In this document: positions 22,644 through 32,619 of the stretch, in pieces
How the letters are laid out: the number at the start of each line of letters is the position of its first letter
Position numbering within the stretch: position 1 is the stretch's first letter
Assembly (NCBI RefSeq): GCF_036347135.1
Contig: NZ_CP108938.1
Coordinates: 6,076,001-6,140,000, forward strand
Length of the DNA: 64,000 nucleotides
Source: Streptomyces sp. NBC_00775
GTDB lineage: Bacteria > Actinomycetota > Actinomycetes > Streptomycetales > Streptomycetaceae
Direction of reading: 5' to 3'
The notes under the pieces: generated by a model
The model's input: the letters and a program-made list of their open reading frames with translations, nothing else
What the model was told of the DNA's origin: nothing
The model's database searches: none
Position numbers and translations under genes: made by a program

Positions 22644-23552
22644 ATGCCTGTCACGGGCAAGACGATCGTCATCACCGGCGCCGGTTCGGGTTTCGGCGCC
22701 CTGGCCGCCCGCGCACTCGCCCGCGCCGGGCACACGGTCTACGCCGCGATGCGCGACACCGCCGGTCGCAACGCGGGCCGGGTCGCCGAGGCCGAGGCGT
22801 ACGCCGCCGAGCACCAGGTGGATCTGCGTACGGTCGAGCTGGACGTCCTCTCCCAGGAGTCGGCCGACGCCGCCGTCGCCACGATCCTCGCGGAGGCGGG
22901 CCGCCTGGACGTCGTCGTCCACAACGCGGGCCACATGGTGACCGGCCCGACCGAGGCCTTCACGCCCGAGGAGCTGGCCGCGGTGTACGACACGAACGTG
23001 CTCGGCACCCAGCGAGTCAACCGGGCCGCGCTGCCGCACCTGCGCGCCCAGCGGCACGGCCTCGTCCTGTGGGTCGGCTCCACGTCCAGCAGGGGCGGCA
23101 CCCCGCCCTACCTGGCGCCGTACTTCGCCGCCAAGGCCGCGATGGACGCGCTCGCCGTGTCGTACGCCGCCGAGCTGGCCCGCTTCGACATCGAGACGAC
23201 CATCGTGGTGCCGGGCGCCTTCACCTCCGGTACGAATCACTTCGCCACGGGCGGCCACCCCTCCGAGCAGACGGTGATTCCGGCGTACGAGGAGCGCTAC
23301 GCGGGCCTGATGGACCAGGTCGCCGAGCGCCTGGCCGCCCTCGCGCCGGCCGACGCGGACGTGTCGCTCGTCGCCGACGCGATCGTCGAGGTCGTCGACA
23401 CCCCGCACGGTGAGCGGCCGTTCCGGGTCCATGTCGACCCCGCGAACGACGGCTCGGAGGAGGTCAGCCGCGTAGCGGACCGCATCCGTGCCGAGTTCCT
23501 CACGCGCATCGGCCTCGACGACCTCCTCGCCCCGCACGAGACGGCCGTATGA
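22644..23552 (+). CDS. SDR-family oxidoreductase with extended C-terminus
   Basis: The 302-residue SDR has VITGAGSGFGALAARALARAG, the VHNAGHM motif, LVLWVGSTSSRGGTPPYLAPYFAAKAAMDALAVSYAAELARF with catalytic Tyr and Lys, and VPGAFTSGTNHF. The C-terminal 60 residues exceed the minimal fold, as in the actinobacterial subgroup resembling 11-beta-HSD-like SDRs. AAGGAG precedes ATG 22644. The stop overlaps the upstream candidate start of the TetR gene (ATGA at 23549). Substrate unknown. Confidence 0.9.
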   Translation: MPVTGKTIVITGAGSGFGALAARALARAGHTVYAAMRDTAGRNAGRVAEAEAYAAEHQVDLRTVELDVLSQESADAAVATILAEAGRLDVVVHNAGHMVTGPTEAFTPEELAAVYDTNVLGTQRVNRAALPHLRAQRHGLVLWVGSTSSRGGTPPYLAPYFAAKAAMDALAVSYAAELARFDIETTIVVPGAFTSGTNHFATGGHPSEQTVIPAYEERYAGLMDQVAERLAALAPADADVSLVADAIVEVVDTPHGERPFRVHVDPANDGSEEVSRVADRIRAEFLTRIGLDDLLAPHETAV

Positions 23553-23569
23553 CCAGCCGTATGACCTCG

Positions 23570-23584
23570 GGTAGCGTCGCTACC
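23570..23584. promoter_or_regulatory. Perfect palindromic operator abutting the TetR start
   Basis: GGTAGCGTCGCTACC is a perfect 7-bp-arm palindrome with a 1-bp centre. It ends immediately before GTG 23585. The same sequence family lies before the SDR gene at 21748. This fits autoregulation by the TetR protein. Confidence 0.75.
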
Positions 23585-24304
23585 GTGAGTACGAAAGCGC
23601 GCATTCTCGAAGTGGCGGCCGCCCTGGTCGCGGAATCCCCGAACGGGGATGTCTCGACCCGGGCGGTGTGCGAGGCCGCCGGGGTCGGCGCCCCGGCGCT
23701 CTACCGCCACTTCGGGGACAAGGAGGGCCTGCTGTCGGCGGTCGTCGACAGTGGCTGGGAGAAGTACCTGGCGACCAAGCGCGACCGCGCCCCCGGCACG
23801 GACCCGGTCCAGGACCTGCGCGAGGGCTGGGACACCCACACCGAGTTCGCCCTCCAGAACCCGAACCTCTACCGCCTCATGAACTCCCCGGCCATGCGCA
23901 CCCCGCCCGCCGCGGCCCTGGAATCCCACCAGATCCTCACGTACGACCTCCAACGGGCCGCCGAACAGGGCAAGTTGCGCCTCGCCCCCGAACTCGCCGC
24001 CCAGATCATCATGTCCGCCAACGTCGGCGTCGCGCTGATGCTGGTCTCCCGTCCGGCGACGTTCACCGACAGGACGGTGTCGCGGCGCGTACGGGACGCG
24101 GTGCACGCGGCGGTCTTCACACCGGACGTGACCGGCTCCGGCCCCGACCTCGCGACGGCCGACGGTGACGAGGTGGAGGTCCCGGCCACGGCGGCCCGTC
24201 TGGGCGCGATGATCCGTACGTCCCCGAGCCCGGCCTTCACGCCCGCCGAAACGGGCCTGCTGACCGAGTGGCTGGACCGGCTCTCCAACACGTCACGGGA
24301 CTGA
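23585..24304 (+). CDS. TetR-family transcriptional regulator
   Basis: The protein has a TetR N-terminal HTH (KARILEVAAALVAESPNGDVSTRAVCEAAGVGAPALYRHFGDKEGLLSAVVD) and a ligand-binding helical C-domain ending RLSNTSRD. Two starts are possible. ATG 23549 overlaps the SDR stop and would place the operator inside the coding region. GTG 23585 directly follows the operator and gives the usual short arm before the HTH; I prefer it, and the transcript may then be leaderless. It is the probable repressor of the 21748-24304 unit. Confidence 0.88.
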   Translation: MSTKARILEVAAALVAESPNGDVSTRAVCEAAGVGAPALYRHFGDKEGLLSAVVDSGWEKYLATKRDRAPGTDPVQDLREGWDTHTEFALQNPNLYRLMNSPAMRTPPAAALESHQILTYDLQRAAEQGKLRLAPELAAQIIMSANVGVALMLVSRPATFTDRTVSRRVRDAVHAAVFTPDVTGSGPDLATADGDEVEVPATAARLGAMIRTSPSPAFTPAETGLLTEWLDRLSNTSRD

Positions 24305-24327
24305 GGGATGGGGCACGCCGGGTCGGG

Positions 24328-24819
24328 TCAGGGGCTGTCGGAGGGAACCTGATGGGACCTGGTCCGGTGACGGCTGCGGAATTCGGCCAGCAGCTCGTCG
24401 GTCGCCTCGGCCCCGGCGCTCACGGCGGCGTGGACCTCGCGGAAGTAGTTCTCGTAGCCGGCGGGGGTGTAGAGGCACAGGGCGCGGGCGGGGACCGGGC
24501 CCGCATTGCGGAAGCCGTGCGGGGTGCCGCGGGTGGCAGCGAGCAGATGTCCGGGCCCGGCCGTCACCTCGCCGTCTCCTGTGTGGAGCGTCAACTCGCC
24601 CTCAAGAACGTAGAAGTACTCGTCGTGTCCGTCGTGCACGTGTGGTCTGGCACCGATGGTGCCCGGGGCGAGGCTGAACTCCTCGAAGGCGAAGTGCCCG
24701 CCCGTGTGCTCGCCGGTGAGCCGGAAAAAGTGCGCGACACCGGCGACGTCTATGAGTTCACCGTCCTGGGGACCACGTAGCAGCGCACGGACGGGAGTTC
24801 GGGCCTGGTGATCGGTCAT
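24328..24819 (-). CDS. Cupin-domain protein
   Basis: The 163-residue protein has a single cupin barrel. The first motif is GARPHVHDGHDEYFYVLEGELTLHTG (metal ligands HxH, E) and the second region is GPGHLLAATRGTPHGFRNAG with a further histidine. Helical residues follow (ENYFREVHAAVSAG), similar to quercetinase-like cupins. It could be a dioxygenase, an isomerase or a binding protein. It converges on the TetR gene with a 23-bp gap and has no obvious operon partner. Confidence 0.87.
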   Translation of the reverse strand: MTDHQARTPVRALLRGPQDGELIDVAGVAHFFRLTGEHTGGHFAFEEFSLAPGTIGARPHVHDGHDEYFYVLEGELTLHTGDGEVTAGPGHLLAATRGTPHGFRNAGPVPARALCLYTPAGYENYFREVHAAVSAGAEATDELLAEFRSRHRTRSHQVPSDSP

Positions 24820-24981
24820 GGGCGCATTGTGGCCCAGAGACTGTCCGGGGAGTCATGCGCTGCTGCTGGGCGGCCCGGCGATGATTTCGGGGTATCGCCG
24901 CGTACTCAGGCCATAGGCGCGCGCGGGCTTGAGTACGAACGCGGATGCCGCCCCGTCACCGGCCTCCGTAACGTCCGGCTC

Positions 24982-25332
24982 ATGGAGAACACCGCCAGCA
25001 CCTTGGACACCGCCGACCTCGACGCCGAACCCCGCCGCACCGCCGCCGATTGGGCCGGGCTGACCGTCCTCGCGCTGCTCGTGCTGTTCACCGGAGGCTT
25101 GGTCGGGATCTTCGGGCCGCTGGTCGCCATCGCGTGCGACGGCTGCCAGGACGGCGTCCGTACCCCGCAGTTCGGCGACGCGCTGTTCGCCGTCGCGCGG
25201 TACGCGGTGCCGTTCGTCACCTTGGGGACGGTCGTCGGCATCTTCGTCCCCAAGGGCGGCGCACGAGTGGGCGGGGTCGGGCTGGGGGTGCTGGTGGTGC
25301 TCCTGGTGGCGATGCTGGTCCTCGGCCAGTGA
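24982..25332 (+). CDS. Small integral membrane protein, unknown
   Basis: The 116-residue product has three hydrophobic spans: GLTVLALLVLFTGGLVGIFG, ALFAVARYAVPFVTLGTVVGIF and VGGVGLGVLVVLLVAMLVLG. An acidic N-terminal tail and a CDGCQDG loop containing two cysteines also stand out. ATG 24982 begins the charged tail; the open frame continues upstream to 24808 but would overlap the cupin gene start. I do not recognise a named family. Confidence 0.7.
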   Translation: MENTASTLDTADLDAEPRRTAADWAGLTVLALLVLFTGGLVGIFGPLVAIACDGCQDGVRTPQFGDALFAVARYAVPFVTLGTVVGIFVPKGGARVGGVGLGVLVVLLVAMLVLGQ

Positions 25333-25344
25333 GCGCGGGCCTCG

Positions 25345-25443
25345 TCAGCTGGGCGGCGGCCTCCCGTACGCGGAGCGGAAGGAGCGGGTGAAGTCCGCGG
25401 GACGGCGGAAGCCCCAGCGTGGGGCTATGGCGTGGATGGTGCG
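25345..25443 (-). pseudogene. Remnant of an AraC-family regulator C-terminus
   Basis: On the minus strand about 32 codons read IHAIAPRWGFRRPADFTRSF followed by RSAYGRPP, the second helix-turn-helix of AraC-type regulators. A stop codon lies in frame four codons before IHAIA, and no start or DNA-binding first half is present. The fragment sits between the membrane-protein gene and the PHP-domain gene. It is a decayed gene end. Confidence 0.8.
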
Positions 25444-25475
25444 GGATCAGGCCACCGAGCCGTCGTCGCTCGCCC

Positions 25476-27029
25476 TCACGTCCCCAGGAAGATCGGGTTC
25501 GTGAACGCCGCCAGCGCCCCAGGCAGGGGACCGGCCGCCACCTCGTGCCGCAACTCGGCCCGTACGTACGCCGCGTACGCAGCCGTCGTACGCCACTCGG
25601 CCGTGCCGCCCCCGGACACCGGCAGCGGCGCGCTCGTGAACAGCACCCCCTGATCGGTGACGAAGCGCACCGTGCAGCGGGGTGCGCCACTGACCTCCAG
25701 GCGGATCGTGACCGGGGTGTCCGCGTCGACCGCCAACCGCTCCCCGATGCCCGCGTGCTCCCCCTTGGCGCCGGACGCCGTGAAGGTCAGGGAGATCAGC
25801 TTCGACTCGGCCACGTACGAGCGGCCCGCGCGGATGCCGTCCTGGATGGCCTCGCGGGTCAGGTCGTCGGCGAGGACGACCGTCTGGGGGGTGCCGACGG
25901 GGTCGGGGTCGCGATGGGCGTCGCTGTTGCCCATCGCGGGGATCCAGTCCCGTGAGCCGGTGCGGGCGGAGGCGACCAGCATGTTGTCCCAGTCGGCGAG
26001 GGTGACCTCGTCGTCGGGGGTGTACGGGCCGTTCCACACCTCGACGGCGTCCGCCTCCCCGAAGCCGAACTTCCAGCCGCAGCCGACGCAGGTGGCGTGC
26101 GGATGGGCGGGGACGACGAGACCTCCGGCGCGGCGGATCTGGCGCGCGTACTTGCCGAAACGGTTGTCGCGGGCCCGGTAGCGCCAGTCGACGAAGGTGC
26201 CGGGGTCGGTTCCCAGCGCGACCACATGGCCGTTGCGGGTCGTGACCTCCTCACCGAGCATGATCAGGAGATCGTCGCCCGCCTGGTCCGCCCAATGGGG
26301 GTGCGAGGCGTGGGTGTTGTGCTCGGACGTGTTGATGAAGTCCAGGCCCGCGGCACGCGCCAGCGCCGCGATCTCCGCCGGGGTGCGGCGGCCGTCCGAG
26401 TACCAGGAGTGCAGATGGCAGTCGCCGCGGTACCAGTCGCGGCCGCGGCCCTTCGCGCGCGACGGCGGGTACACCGGCTTCGGGGTCGCGCCCTGCTCCC
26501 CGTACGTGAGGGTGATCGTGATCTCGTACGGCAGTCCCTGCGGCGCCACCGTGTACGGGCCGAGCGCGATGTGCCAGGTGCCGGGGCGGACCGGACCGGG
26601 GATATAGCCGGGCGTCGCGTCGTCGCCGCGGAGGAAGAACTCCGTGCGCGCCCCGCCCGACCAGCCGCGGAAGCCCCGGCCGCCCGCCTCCGTGCCGCGC
26701 TCGTCGAAGATGCCGATGTCGAGGGCGTTGCCCGCGGTGCCGGCCGGGACGGACGGCTTCTCGTAGGTGTACGCGACCTTGATCTCCCGTACGCCGTGCG
26801 GGACTTCGACCGGGAGGTACACGAAGTCCGGCGAACCGATGGGCAGGGTGCCGCGCACCGTCCGGGTCTCCTGGTCGCCGTCGGCCGCGTCGTCGGCCTC
26901 GGCACCGCTCGCGAAGGTCACGCTTCCCAACGTAAGCGCGGCGGCCGCGCCCGTCACGAACAGCGCGCGTCTGGCTATGAGGTTTCCCTCGACGTTTCCC
27001 GTGACGTTTCCGTGGTCGTCCTCGCACAT
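25476..27029 (-). CDS. Tat-exported PHP-domain phosphoesterase/metal hydrolase (CehA/McbA-like)
   Basis: The 517-residue protein begins with a twin-arginine signal (IARRALFVTGAAAALTLGSV, cleavage near FASGAEA). A beta-rich region follows, then a PHP-type domain from about residue 200: DCHLHSWYSDGRRTPAEIAALARAAGLDFINTSEHN, then PAHPHATCVG and MGNSDAHRDPD, supplying the metal-binding histidines and aspartates. CehA/McbA relatives are secreted metal-dependent hydrolases, and some cleave phosphoesters or carbamates. ATG 27029 follows GGGAG. It diverges from fbiC; the 280-bp gap holds both promoters. Confidence 0.88.
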   Translation of the reverse strand: MCEDDHGNVTGNVEGNLIARRALFVTGAAAALTLGSVTFASGAEADDAADGDQETRTVRGTLPIGSPDFVYLPVEVPHGVREIKVAYTYEKPSVPAGTAGNALDIGIFDERGTEAGGRGFRGWSGGARTEFFLRGDDATPGYIPGPVRPGTWHIALGPYTVAPQGLPYEITITLTYGEQGATPKPVYPPSRAKGRGRDWYRGDCHLHSWYSDGRRTPAEIAALARAAGLDFINTSEHNTHASHPHWADQAGDDLLIMLGEEVTTRNGHVVALGTDPGTFVDWRYRARDNRFGKYARQIRRAGGLVVPAHPHATCVGCGWKFGFGEADAVEVWNGPYTPDDEVTLADWDNMLVASARTGSRDWIPAMGNSDAHRDPDPVGTPQTVVLADDLTREAIQDGIRAGRSYVAESKLISLTFTASGAKGEHAGIGERLAVDADTPVTIRLEVSGAPRCTVRFVTDQGVLFTSAPLPVSGGGTAEWRTTAAYAAYVRAELRHEVAAGPLPGALAAFTNPIFLGT

Positions 27030-27309
27030 GCTGCGTCTCCCGGGGTGTCGAGTGAGCATGACAGTGACATGACATATTCGAGGTGCGGGTGGGGCCCGTA
27101 CAACCCTCGTATCCAGCCGTGAACACAGGTGCACGGGAAGGGAATCGGCACGTGTCGCGCAGAACGACAGCAGGACGACACCTGTTGAGCCTCCATGCCT
27201 GGTCGGCGCGGACGCCCCCCCGCCAGTGGCGCTGTGTAACGATCTGCGGCCCTCGACGAATACGGCCGGGCCCTGTAATGCCTGATCACCGCGACCGTAT
27301 GCTCGAAGG

Positions 27310-29910
27310 ATGACGACTTCCGCGACTCCCGGAACCGGTCCCGGAACCGGGCCGACGGCGAACTCCATGCGGCGCGCGCTCAAGCGTGCGCGGGACGGCG
27401 TCGCGCTCGATGTCGCCGAGGCGGCGGTGCTGTTGCAGGCGCGCGGCGCTGACCTCGACGACCTGACCGCGTCCGCCGCGCGGGTGCGGGACGCGGGCCT
27501 GGCGGCGGCGGGCCGCCCAGGCGTGATCACGTACTCGAAGAGCGTCTTCATCCCGTTGACCCGGCTGTGCCGGGACAAATGCCACTACTGCACCTTCGTG
27601 ACCGTGCCCGGCAAGCTGCGCCGCGCCGGACACGGGATGTTCATGTCCCCCGACGAGGTCCTCGACATCGCCCGCCGCGGCGCCGAACTCGGCTGCAAGG
27701 AAGCCCTCATCACCCTCGGCGACAAGCCGGAGGACCGCTGGCCGGAGGCCCGCGAGTGGCTGGACGCGCACGGGTACGACGACACGATCGCGTACGTACG
27801 GGCCATCTCCATCCGCATCCTGGAGGAGACGGGTCTGCTGCCGCACCTCAACCCGGGTGTCATGTCGTGGACCGACTTCCAGCGGCTGAAGCCGGTGGCT
27901 CCGAGCATGGGCATGATGCTGGAGACGACCGCGACCCGGCTGTGGAGTGAGCCGGGCGGACCGCACTACGGGTCCCCCGACAAGGAACCGGCGGTCCGGC
28001 TGCGCGTGCTGGAGGACGCGGGCCGCTCCTCCGTCCCCTTCACCAGCGGTCTGCTGATCGGCATCGGGGAGACGTACGAGGAGCGCGCCGACTCACTCTT
28101 CGCGCTGCGCCGCGTGTCGCGGTCGTACCACGGCATCCAGGAACTGATCATCCAGAACTTCCGCGCCAAGCCGGACACCGCGATGCGCGGGATGCCGGAC
28201 GCGGAACTGGACGAGCTGGTGGCCACGGTCGCGGTGGCCCGGCACATCATGGGCCCGGCGGCCTGCCTCCAGGCGCCGCCGAACCTGGTCGACAGCGAGT
28301 ACGGGCGGCTCATCGGCGCGGGGATCGACGACTGGGGCGGGGTTTCGCCGCTGACCATCGACCATGTGAACCCCGAGCGCCCGTGGCCGCGGATCGAGGA
28401 GCTGGCGTCCCATTCGGCCACCGCCGGCTTCGAGCTGCGGGAACGTCTCTGTGTGTACCCCGAGTTCGTCCAGCGCGGTGAGCCCTGGCTGGACCCGCGG
28501 CTGCTGCCGCACGTACGGGCGCTGGCGGACCCGGAGACGGGCCTCGCCCGCGAGGACGCGGTGGTCGAGGGACATCCGTGGCAGGAGCCGGAAGAAGCCT
28601 TCACCTCCTCCGGCCGCACCGACCTGCACCACACGATCGACACCGAGGGACGTACGTCCGACCGCCGCGACGACTTCGACGCGGTGTACGGCGACTGGGA
28701 GGCGCTGCGCGAGGCCGCCGCGCCCGGGATGGTGCCGTCCCGCATCGACACGGACGTACGGGCGGCGCTGGCGACGGCGGCGGACGACCCGACCCGCCTC
28801 ACCGACGACGAGGCCCTCGCGCTCCTGCACGCGGACGGCCCGGCGCTGGACGCCCTGTGCCGCGTGGCGGACGACGTCCGCAAGTCGGCGGTCGGCGACG
28901 ACGTCACCTACATCGTCACCAGGAACATCAACTTCACCAACGTCTGCTACACCGGCTGCCGCTTCTGCGCCTTCGCCCAGCGCCGCACGGACGCCGACGC
29001 GTACACGCTCTCCCTGGAGCAGGTGGCGGACCGCGCCGCCCAGGCCTGGGACGTGGGCGCGGTGGAGGTCTGTATGCAGGGCGGTATCCACCCCGACCTG
29101 CCCGGGACGGCGTACTTCGACATCGCGAAGGCGGTGAAGGAGAGGGTCCCCGGCATGCATGTGCACGCGTTCTCGCCCATGGAGGTGGTGAACGGCGCGA
29201 CCCGCACGGGCATGTCGATCCGCGAGTGGCTCTCGGCGGCCAAGGAGGCCGGCCTGGACTCGATCCCGGGCACGGCGGCGGAGATCCTGGACGACGAGGT
29301 CCGCTGGATCCTGACGAAGGGCAAGCTGCCGGCGGCGACCTGGATCGAGGTGGTGACGACGGCCCACGAACTGGGCATCCGCTCCTCCTCGACGATGATG
29401 TACGGCCATGTCGACCAGCCCCGCCACTGGCTCGGCCACTTCCGCACGCTCTCCCGCATCCAGCAGCAGACCGGCGGCTTCACGGAGTTCGTGACCCTCC
29501 CCTTCATCCACACCAACGCCCCGGTGTACCTGGCGGGCATCGCCCGCCCGGGCCCGACGACCCGCGACAACCGCGCGGTGGTGGCCATGGCCCGCCTCCT
29601 CCTCCACCCCCACATCCCCAACATCCAGACCAGCTGGGTGAAGCTGGGTACCGAGGGCGCGGCGGAGATGCTCCGCTCGGGCGCGAACGACCTGGGCGGG
29701 ACGCTGATGGAGGAGACCATCTCGCGGATGGCGGGCTCGTCCTACGGCTCGTACAAGTCGGTCAAGGACCTGATCGCGGTGGCGGAGGCGGCGGGGCGGC
29801 CGGCGAAGCCGCGGACGACGTTGTACGGGGAGGTGCCGGAGGAGCGGCAGCGGGCGGCTGCGGCGTCCGACGGGCATCTGCCGGAACTGCTGCCGGTGTT
29901 GGGGGACTGA
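27310..29910 (+). CDS. fbiC: Bifunctional FO synthase (CofG-CofH fusion) for coenzyme F420
   Basis: The 866-residue enzyme makes the deazaflavin core FO from tyrosine and a ribityl pyrimidine. It has two radical-SAM halves. The N-terminal CofG-like half has Cys87, Cys91 and Cys94 in CRDKCHYC. The C-terminal CofH-like half has Cys546, Cys550 and Cys553 in CYTGCRFC. Both halves keep further signatures such as [16 protein letters not shown] and [20 protein letters not shown]. Length and fusion match actinobacterial FbiC. It supplies the cofactor that the luciferase-like and Ddn-like enzymes upstream probably use. Confidence 0.96.
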   Translation: MTTSATPGTGPGTGPTANSMRRALKRARDGVALDVAEAAVLLQARGADLDDLTASAARVRDAGLAAAGRPGVITYSKSVFIPLTRLCRDKCHYCTFVTVPGKLRRAGHGMFMSPDEVLDIARRGAELGCKEALITLGDKPEDRWPEAREWLDAHGYDDTIAYVRAISIRILEETGLLPHLNPGVMSWTDFQRLKPVAPSMGMMLETTATRLWSEPGGPHYGSPDKEPAVRLRVLEDAGRSSVPFTSGLLIGIGETYEERADSLFALRRVSRSYHGIQELIIQNFRAKPDTAMRGMPDAELDELVATVAVARHIMGPAACLQAPPNLVDSEYGRLIGAGIDDWGGVSPLTIDHVNPERPWPRIEELASHSATAGFELRERLCVYPEFVQRGEPWLDPRLLPHVRALADPETGLAREDAVVEGHPWQEPEEAFTSSGRTDLHHTIDTEGRTSDRRDDFDAVYGDWEALREAAAPGMVPSRIDTDVRAALATAADDPTRLTDDEALALLHADGPALDALCRVADDVRKSAVGDDVTYIVTRNINFTNVCYTGCRFCAFAQRRTDADAYTLSLEQVADRAAQAWDVGAVEVCMQGGIHPDLPGTAYFDIAKAVKERVPGMHVHAFSPMEVVNGATRTGMSIREWLSAAKEAGLDSIPGTAAEILDDEVRWILTKGKLPAATWIEVVTTAHELGIRSSSTMMYGHVDQPRHWLGHFRTLSRIQQQTGGFTEFVTLPFIHTNAPVYLAGIARPGPTTRDNRAVVAMARLLLHPHIPNIQTSWVKLGTEGAAEMLRSGANDLGGTLMEETISRMAGSSYGSYKSVKDLIAVAEAAGRPAKPRTTLYGEVPEERQRAAAASDGHLPELLPVLGD

Positions 29911-30135
29911 GGAGGCCGAGAAACTCGCTCGGCACTGTCGGTGGCCGTTGCCAGTCTCCTGCGGCCCGCTGCAGATCGGGCGCGGCGGGGCGAACGGCCC
30001 CTCCGCCGCGACGTGAGCCGGTCCTACCGCCGGTCCTTGGTCTGTCCTCGAGTTGGACCCGTCCCGAGCCATATGTCGTGCGTTGGGCCAGACTGGAGCC
30101 GGTGCTGTCGGGTGCGGGGCGGAGGAGACGGGCGA

Positions 30136-32619
30136 ATGGTGCGGGCGCGGCCGTCGATGCAGGAGCTGATCCGGCAGCGTAGGCGCGCCGGTTTCGTGGG
30201 CCGGGGTGCTGAACGGGCCGCGTTCCGGGCGAACTTCGAGATACCGCCCGAAGATGAGCGGCACCGGTTCCTGTTTCACGTGCACGGCAACGCGGGGGTC
30301 GGAAAGACCTTCCTGGTACGGGAGTTGGAGCAGCTAGCCCGGGAAAAGGGTGCGCTCACGGCGTACGTCGACGAAAGTGTCGGCAGTGTGCCCGAGGCGA
30401 TGGGGGCGGTGAGCCGCCAATTCGCTGCTCAGGGACACCGGTTCAAGGAACTGGACCGGCTGCTGGCCGCGCATCGGGAGCGGCGGCACGAGGCGGAGGC
30501 CGTGGTCTCGCTCGAACCGGAGATGGACGGGCCGTCGGCGGGCAGTGTGGCGGTGGCGCGGGCCGGGCTGGTCGGGCTGGGCATGGTGCCGGGGGTGGGT
30601 GCCTTCGCCGGTGCTCTTGACGCGGCTCAACTCGCCCAGGGCGCCGACCGGTTGCGGGCAGGCCTCAGTGCGCGCTTCCGCAACCAGGAGGACGTGCAGC
30701 TGGTCCTGTCACCGGAGCGCGTGCTCACGCCCGTGCTGTTGAGCGAGCTGTCCGACGCCGCGTCCGGGGCACCGTGGATCGTGCTGTTCTTCGACACGTA
30801 CGAGCGGACGGGACCGTTCCTCGACGGATGGCTGCACGAGGTGATGACGAGCGACCGGCACGGCGCCCTGCCCGCCACCGTCGTCGTTGTGACCGCCGGC
30901 CAGCACCCCTTCGACACCGGCCGCTGGGGCGGCTTCGCGGACTTCGTGGCCGATGTGCCGCTCGGTCCGTTCACGGAGGCGGAGACGCGGGGGCTGCTCG
31001 CCGACAAGGGGGTCGTGGCCGAGCTCGTGGTCGAGGAGGTGCTGCGGCTCACGGGCGGGCTGCCGGTGCTGGTCTCGACGCTGGCCGAGCAGCGTCCCGT
31101 CGATCCGGACGACGTGGGCGACCCCAGTGCCACGGCGGTGGAACGCTTCCTGAAGTGGGAGCAGGACCCGGTGCGCCGGGCGGTGGCGCTCGCGTGCGCG
31201 TTGCCCCGGAGCCTGGACATGGATGTGTTCCGGGCCGCCACCGAGTGCGCGGACGAGGAGGCCGACGCGCTGTTCACGTGGCTGCGCGGGCTGCCGTTCG
31301 TGGACGACCGAGGCGACCGGGTCCGCTATCACGACCTGGTGCGCGAGCCGATGCTCCGCTTGCAGCGGCGGCGCTCCCCGCGCGGCTGGACCGAGCGGCA
31401 GGGACGGCTCACGGACGTCTTCGGCCGGTGGCGGGAAGAGGCCGAAGCGGGGCGTGAACCCCTGGAGTTCTGGGCGGAGGAGGAGTGGCGGGAGCTGCGG
31501 CTCGCCGAGTCGTACCACTCCTTGTGCGCGCTGCCCCGGGCCGCGCCGGCCGCGGTTCTGGCCGATGTCGTCACTGCCTGCTCCTACGGGGACGACGTGG
31601 TGCGGCGGTGGGTGCGGCTGGTCGTCGAGGCGGGCGAGGACACGGACGCGGAGTCCGTACGGACGTGTGGGCGCGACCTGGCGGAGGCGCTCGCGGACGG
31701 CGGTGTGGCAGGTCTGCTCCGGCTGCTGCTGAGCCGCGCGCGCGGTGACGAGCCGTGGCGGGCGGAGGCGTGGGCGCACCGGGGTGATGCCCTTGCCCGG
31801 GTCGGTGAGTTCGAGCAGGCATTGGAGAACTACGACAATGCCCTCGCGTTCGAACCGGACCTCGTGCGGGCCCACCGGGCGAAGGCCGTGACCCGGGGCG
31901 GGATGGGCGACTACGAGGCCGCACTCCAGGGCCTCGACCGAGTCGTCGCCCTGGAGCCGGACAACGCCTACAACTACATCCTGCGCGGCGAACACCACCG
32001 CCTCGCGCGCCACCACGACGAGGCGATGCGGAACCTGGACGAGGGCATTCGCCTCGACCCGACCAGTGACTTCGCCTGGGCCTCCCGCGGCGCCACCCGC
32101 TGGTTGCTGGGCGACCTCGACGCGGCCCTGGCGGACCTGAACCGCGCGCTGGACCTCAAGCCCGACTACGCCTGGGCACTCGCCCGCCGGGCCCGGGTAT
32201 GGCGCGCGCTCGGTGACCCCGAACGCCAGCTGGCCGACCTCGACCACGCCCTCCCGATGCAACCCGACTGGGCCTGGGGTCACTGCGAACGCGGCGACGC
32301 CCTCCGCGTGGCCGGCCGCGACGAGGAGGCCCTCGCCGACTACGACCGCGCCCTCGCCCTCGACCCCGACTACGCGTCGGCGTACGCCAGCCGCGGTGCC
32401 TCTCGGGCCAACCTCGGCCGCCACGAGGAGGCCCTCTCCGACCTCAACCGCGCTCTGGAGCTCAAGCCCTCATACGTCTGGGCCCTGGAGCAGCGGGCGA
32501 CCGTGTACCGCCGACTCGGCGCGCACGACCGGGCGGACGCCGACCGCACCAGCGTCGGCCGCTTGTCCGGCGACCGGGTCCCGCGTATCCCGGACCCGGT
32601 CGAGGAGCGCGAACTGTAA
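30136..32619 (+). CDS. STAND-like ATPase with C-terminal TPR repeats
   Basis: The 827-residue protein opens with FVGRGAERAAFRANFE and Walker A GNAGVGKTF at 51-59. A Walker B-like PWIVLFFDTYE lies near 213-223, then a helical effector-binding region with HDLVREPM. The last 280 residues hold at least seven TPRs (AWAHRGDALARVGEFEQALENYDNAL and similar). A glycine-rich hydrophobic segment (GLVGLGMVPGVGAFAGAL, about 144-161) lies inside the ATPase region. The layout is that of STAND signal-transduction or defence ATPases, but no recognisable effector domain is present. ATG 30136 follows GGAGGAG. Function unknown. Confidence 0.8.
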   Translation: MVRARPSMQELIRQRRRAGFVGRGAERAAFRANFEIPPEDERHRFLFHVHGNAGVGKTFLVRELEQLAREKGALTAYVDESVGSVPEAMGAVSRQFAAQGHRFKELDRLLAAHRERRHEAEAVVSLEPEMDGPSAGSVAVARAGLVGLGMVPGVGAFAGALDAAQLAQGADRLRAGLSARFRNQEDVQLVLSPERVLTPVLLSELSDAASGAPWIVLFFDTYERTGPFLDGWLHEVMTSDRHGALPATVVVVTAGQHPFDTGRWGGFADFVADVPLGPFTEAETRGLLADKGVVAELVVEEVLRLTGGLPVLVSTLAEQRPVDPDDVGDPSATAVERFLKWEQDPVRRAVALACALPRSLDMDVFRAATECADEEADALFTWLRGLPFVDDRGDRVRYHDLVREPMLRLQRRRSPRGWTERQGRLTDVFGRWREEAEAGREPLEFWAEEEWRELRLAESYHSLCALPRAAPAAVLADVVTACSYGDDVVRRWVRLVVEAGEDTDAESVRTCGRDLAEALADGGVAGLLRLLLSRARGDEPWRAEAWAHRGDALARVGEFEQALENYDNALAFEPDLVRAHRAKAVTRGGMGDYEAALQGLDRVVALEPDNAYNYILRGEHHRLARHHDEAMRNLDEGIRLDPTSDFAWASRGATRWLLGDLDAALADLNRALDLKPDYAWALARRARVWRALGDPERQLADLDHALPMQPDWAWGHCERGDALRVAGRDEEALADYDRALALDPDYASAYASRGASRANLGRHEEALSDLNRALELKPSYVWALEQRATVYRRLGAHDRADADRTSVGRLSGDRVPRIPDPVEEREL

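Noticed and set aside
28093..30285. Very long antisense open frame across fbiC
   Set aside because: It mirrors fbiC codon bias, has no domain-like motifs and no ribosome site; fbiC itself is certain.
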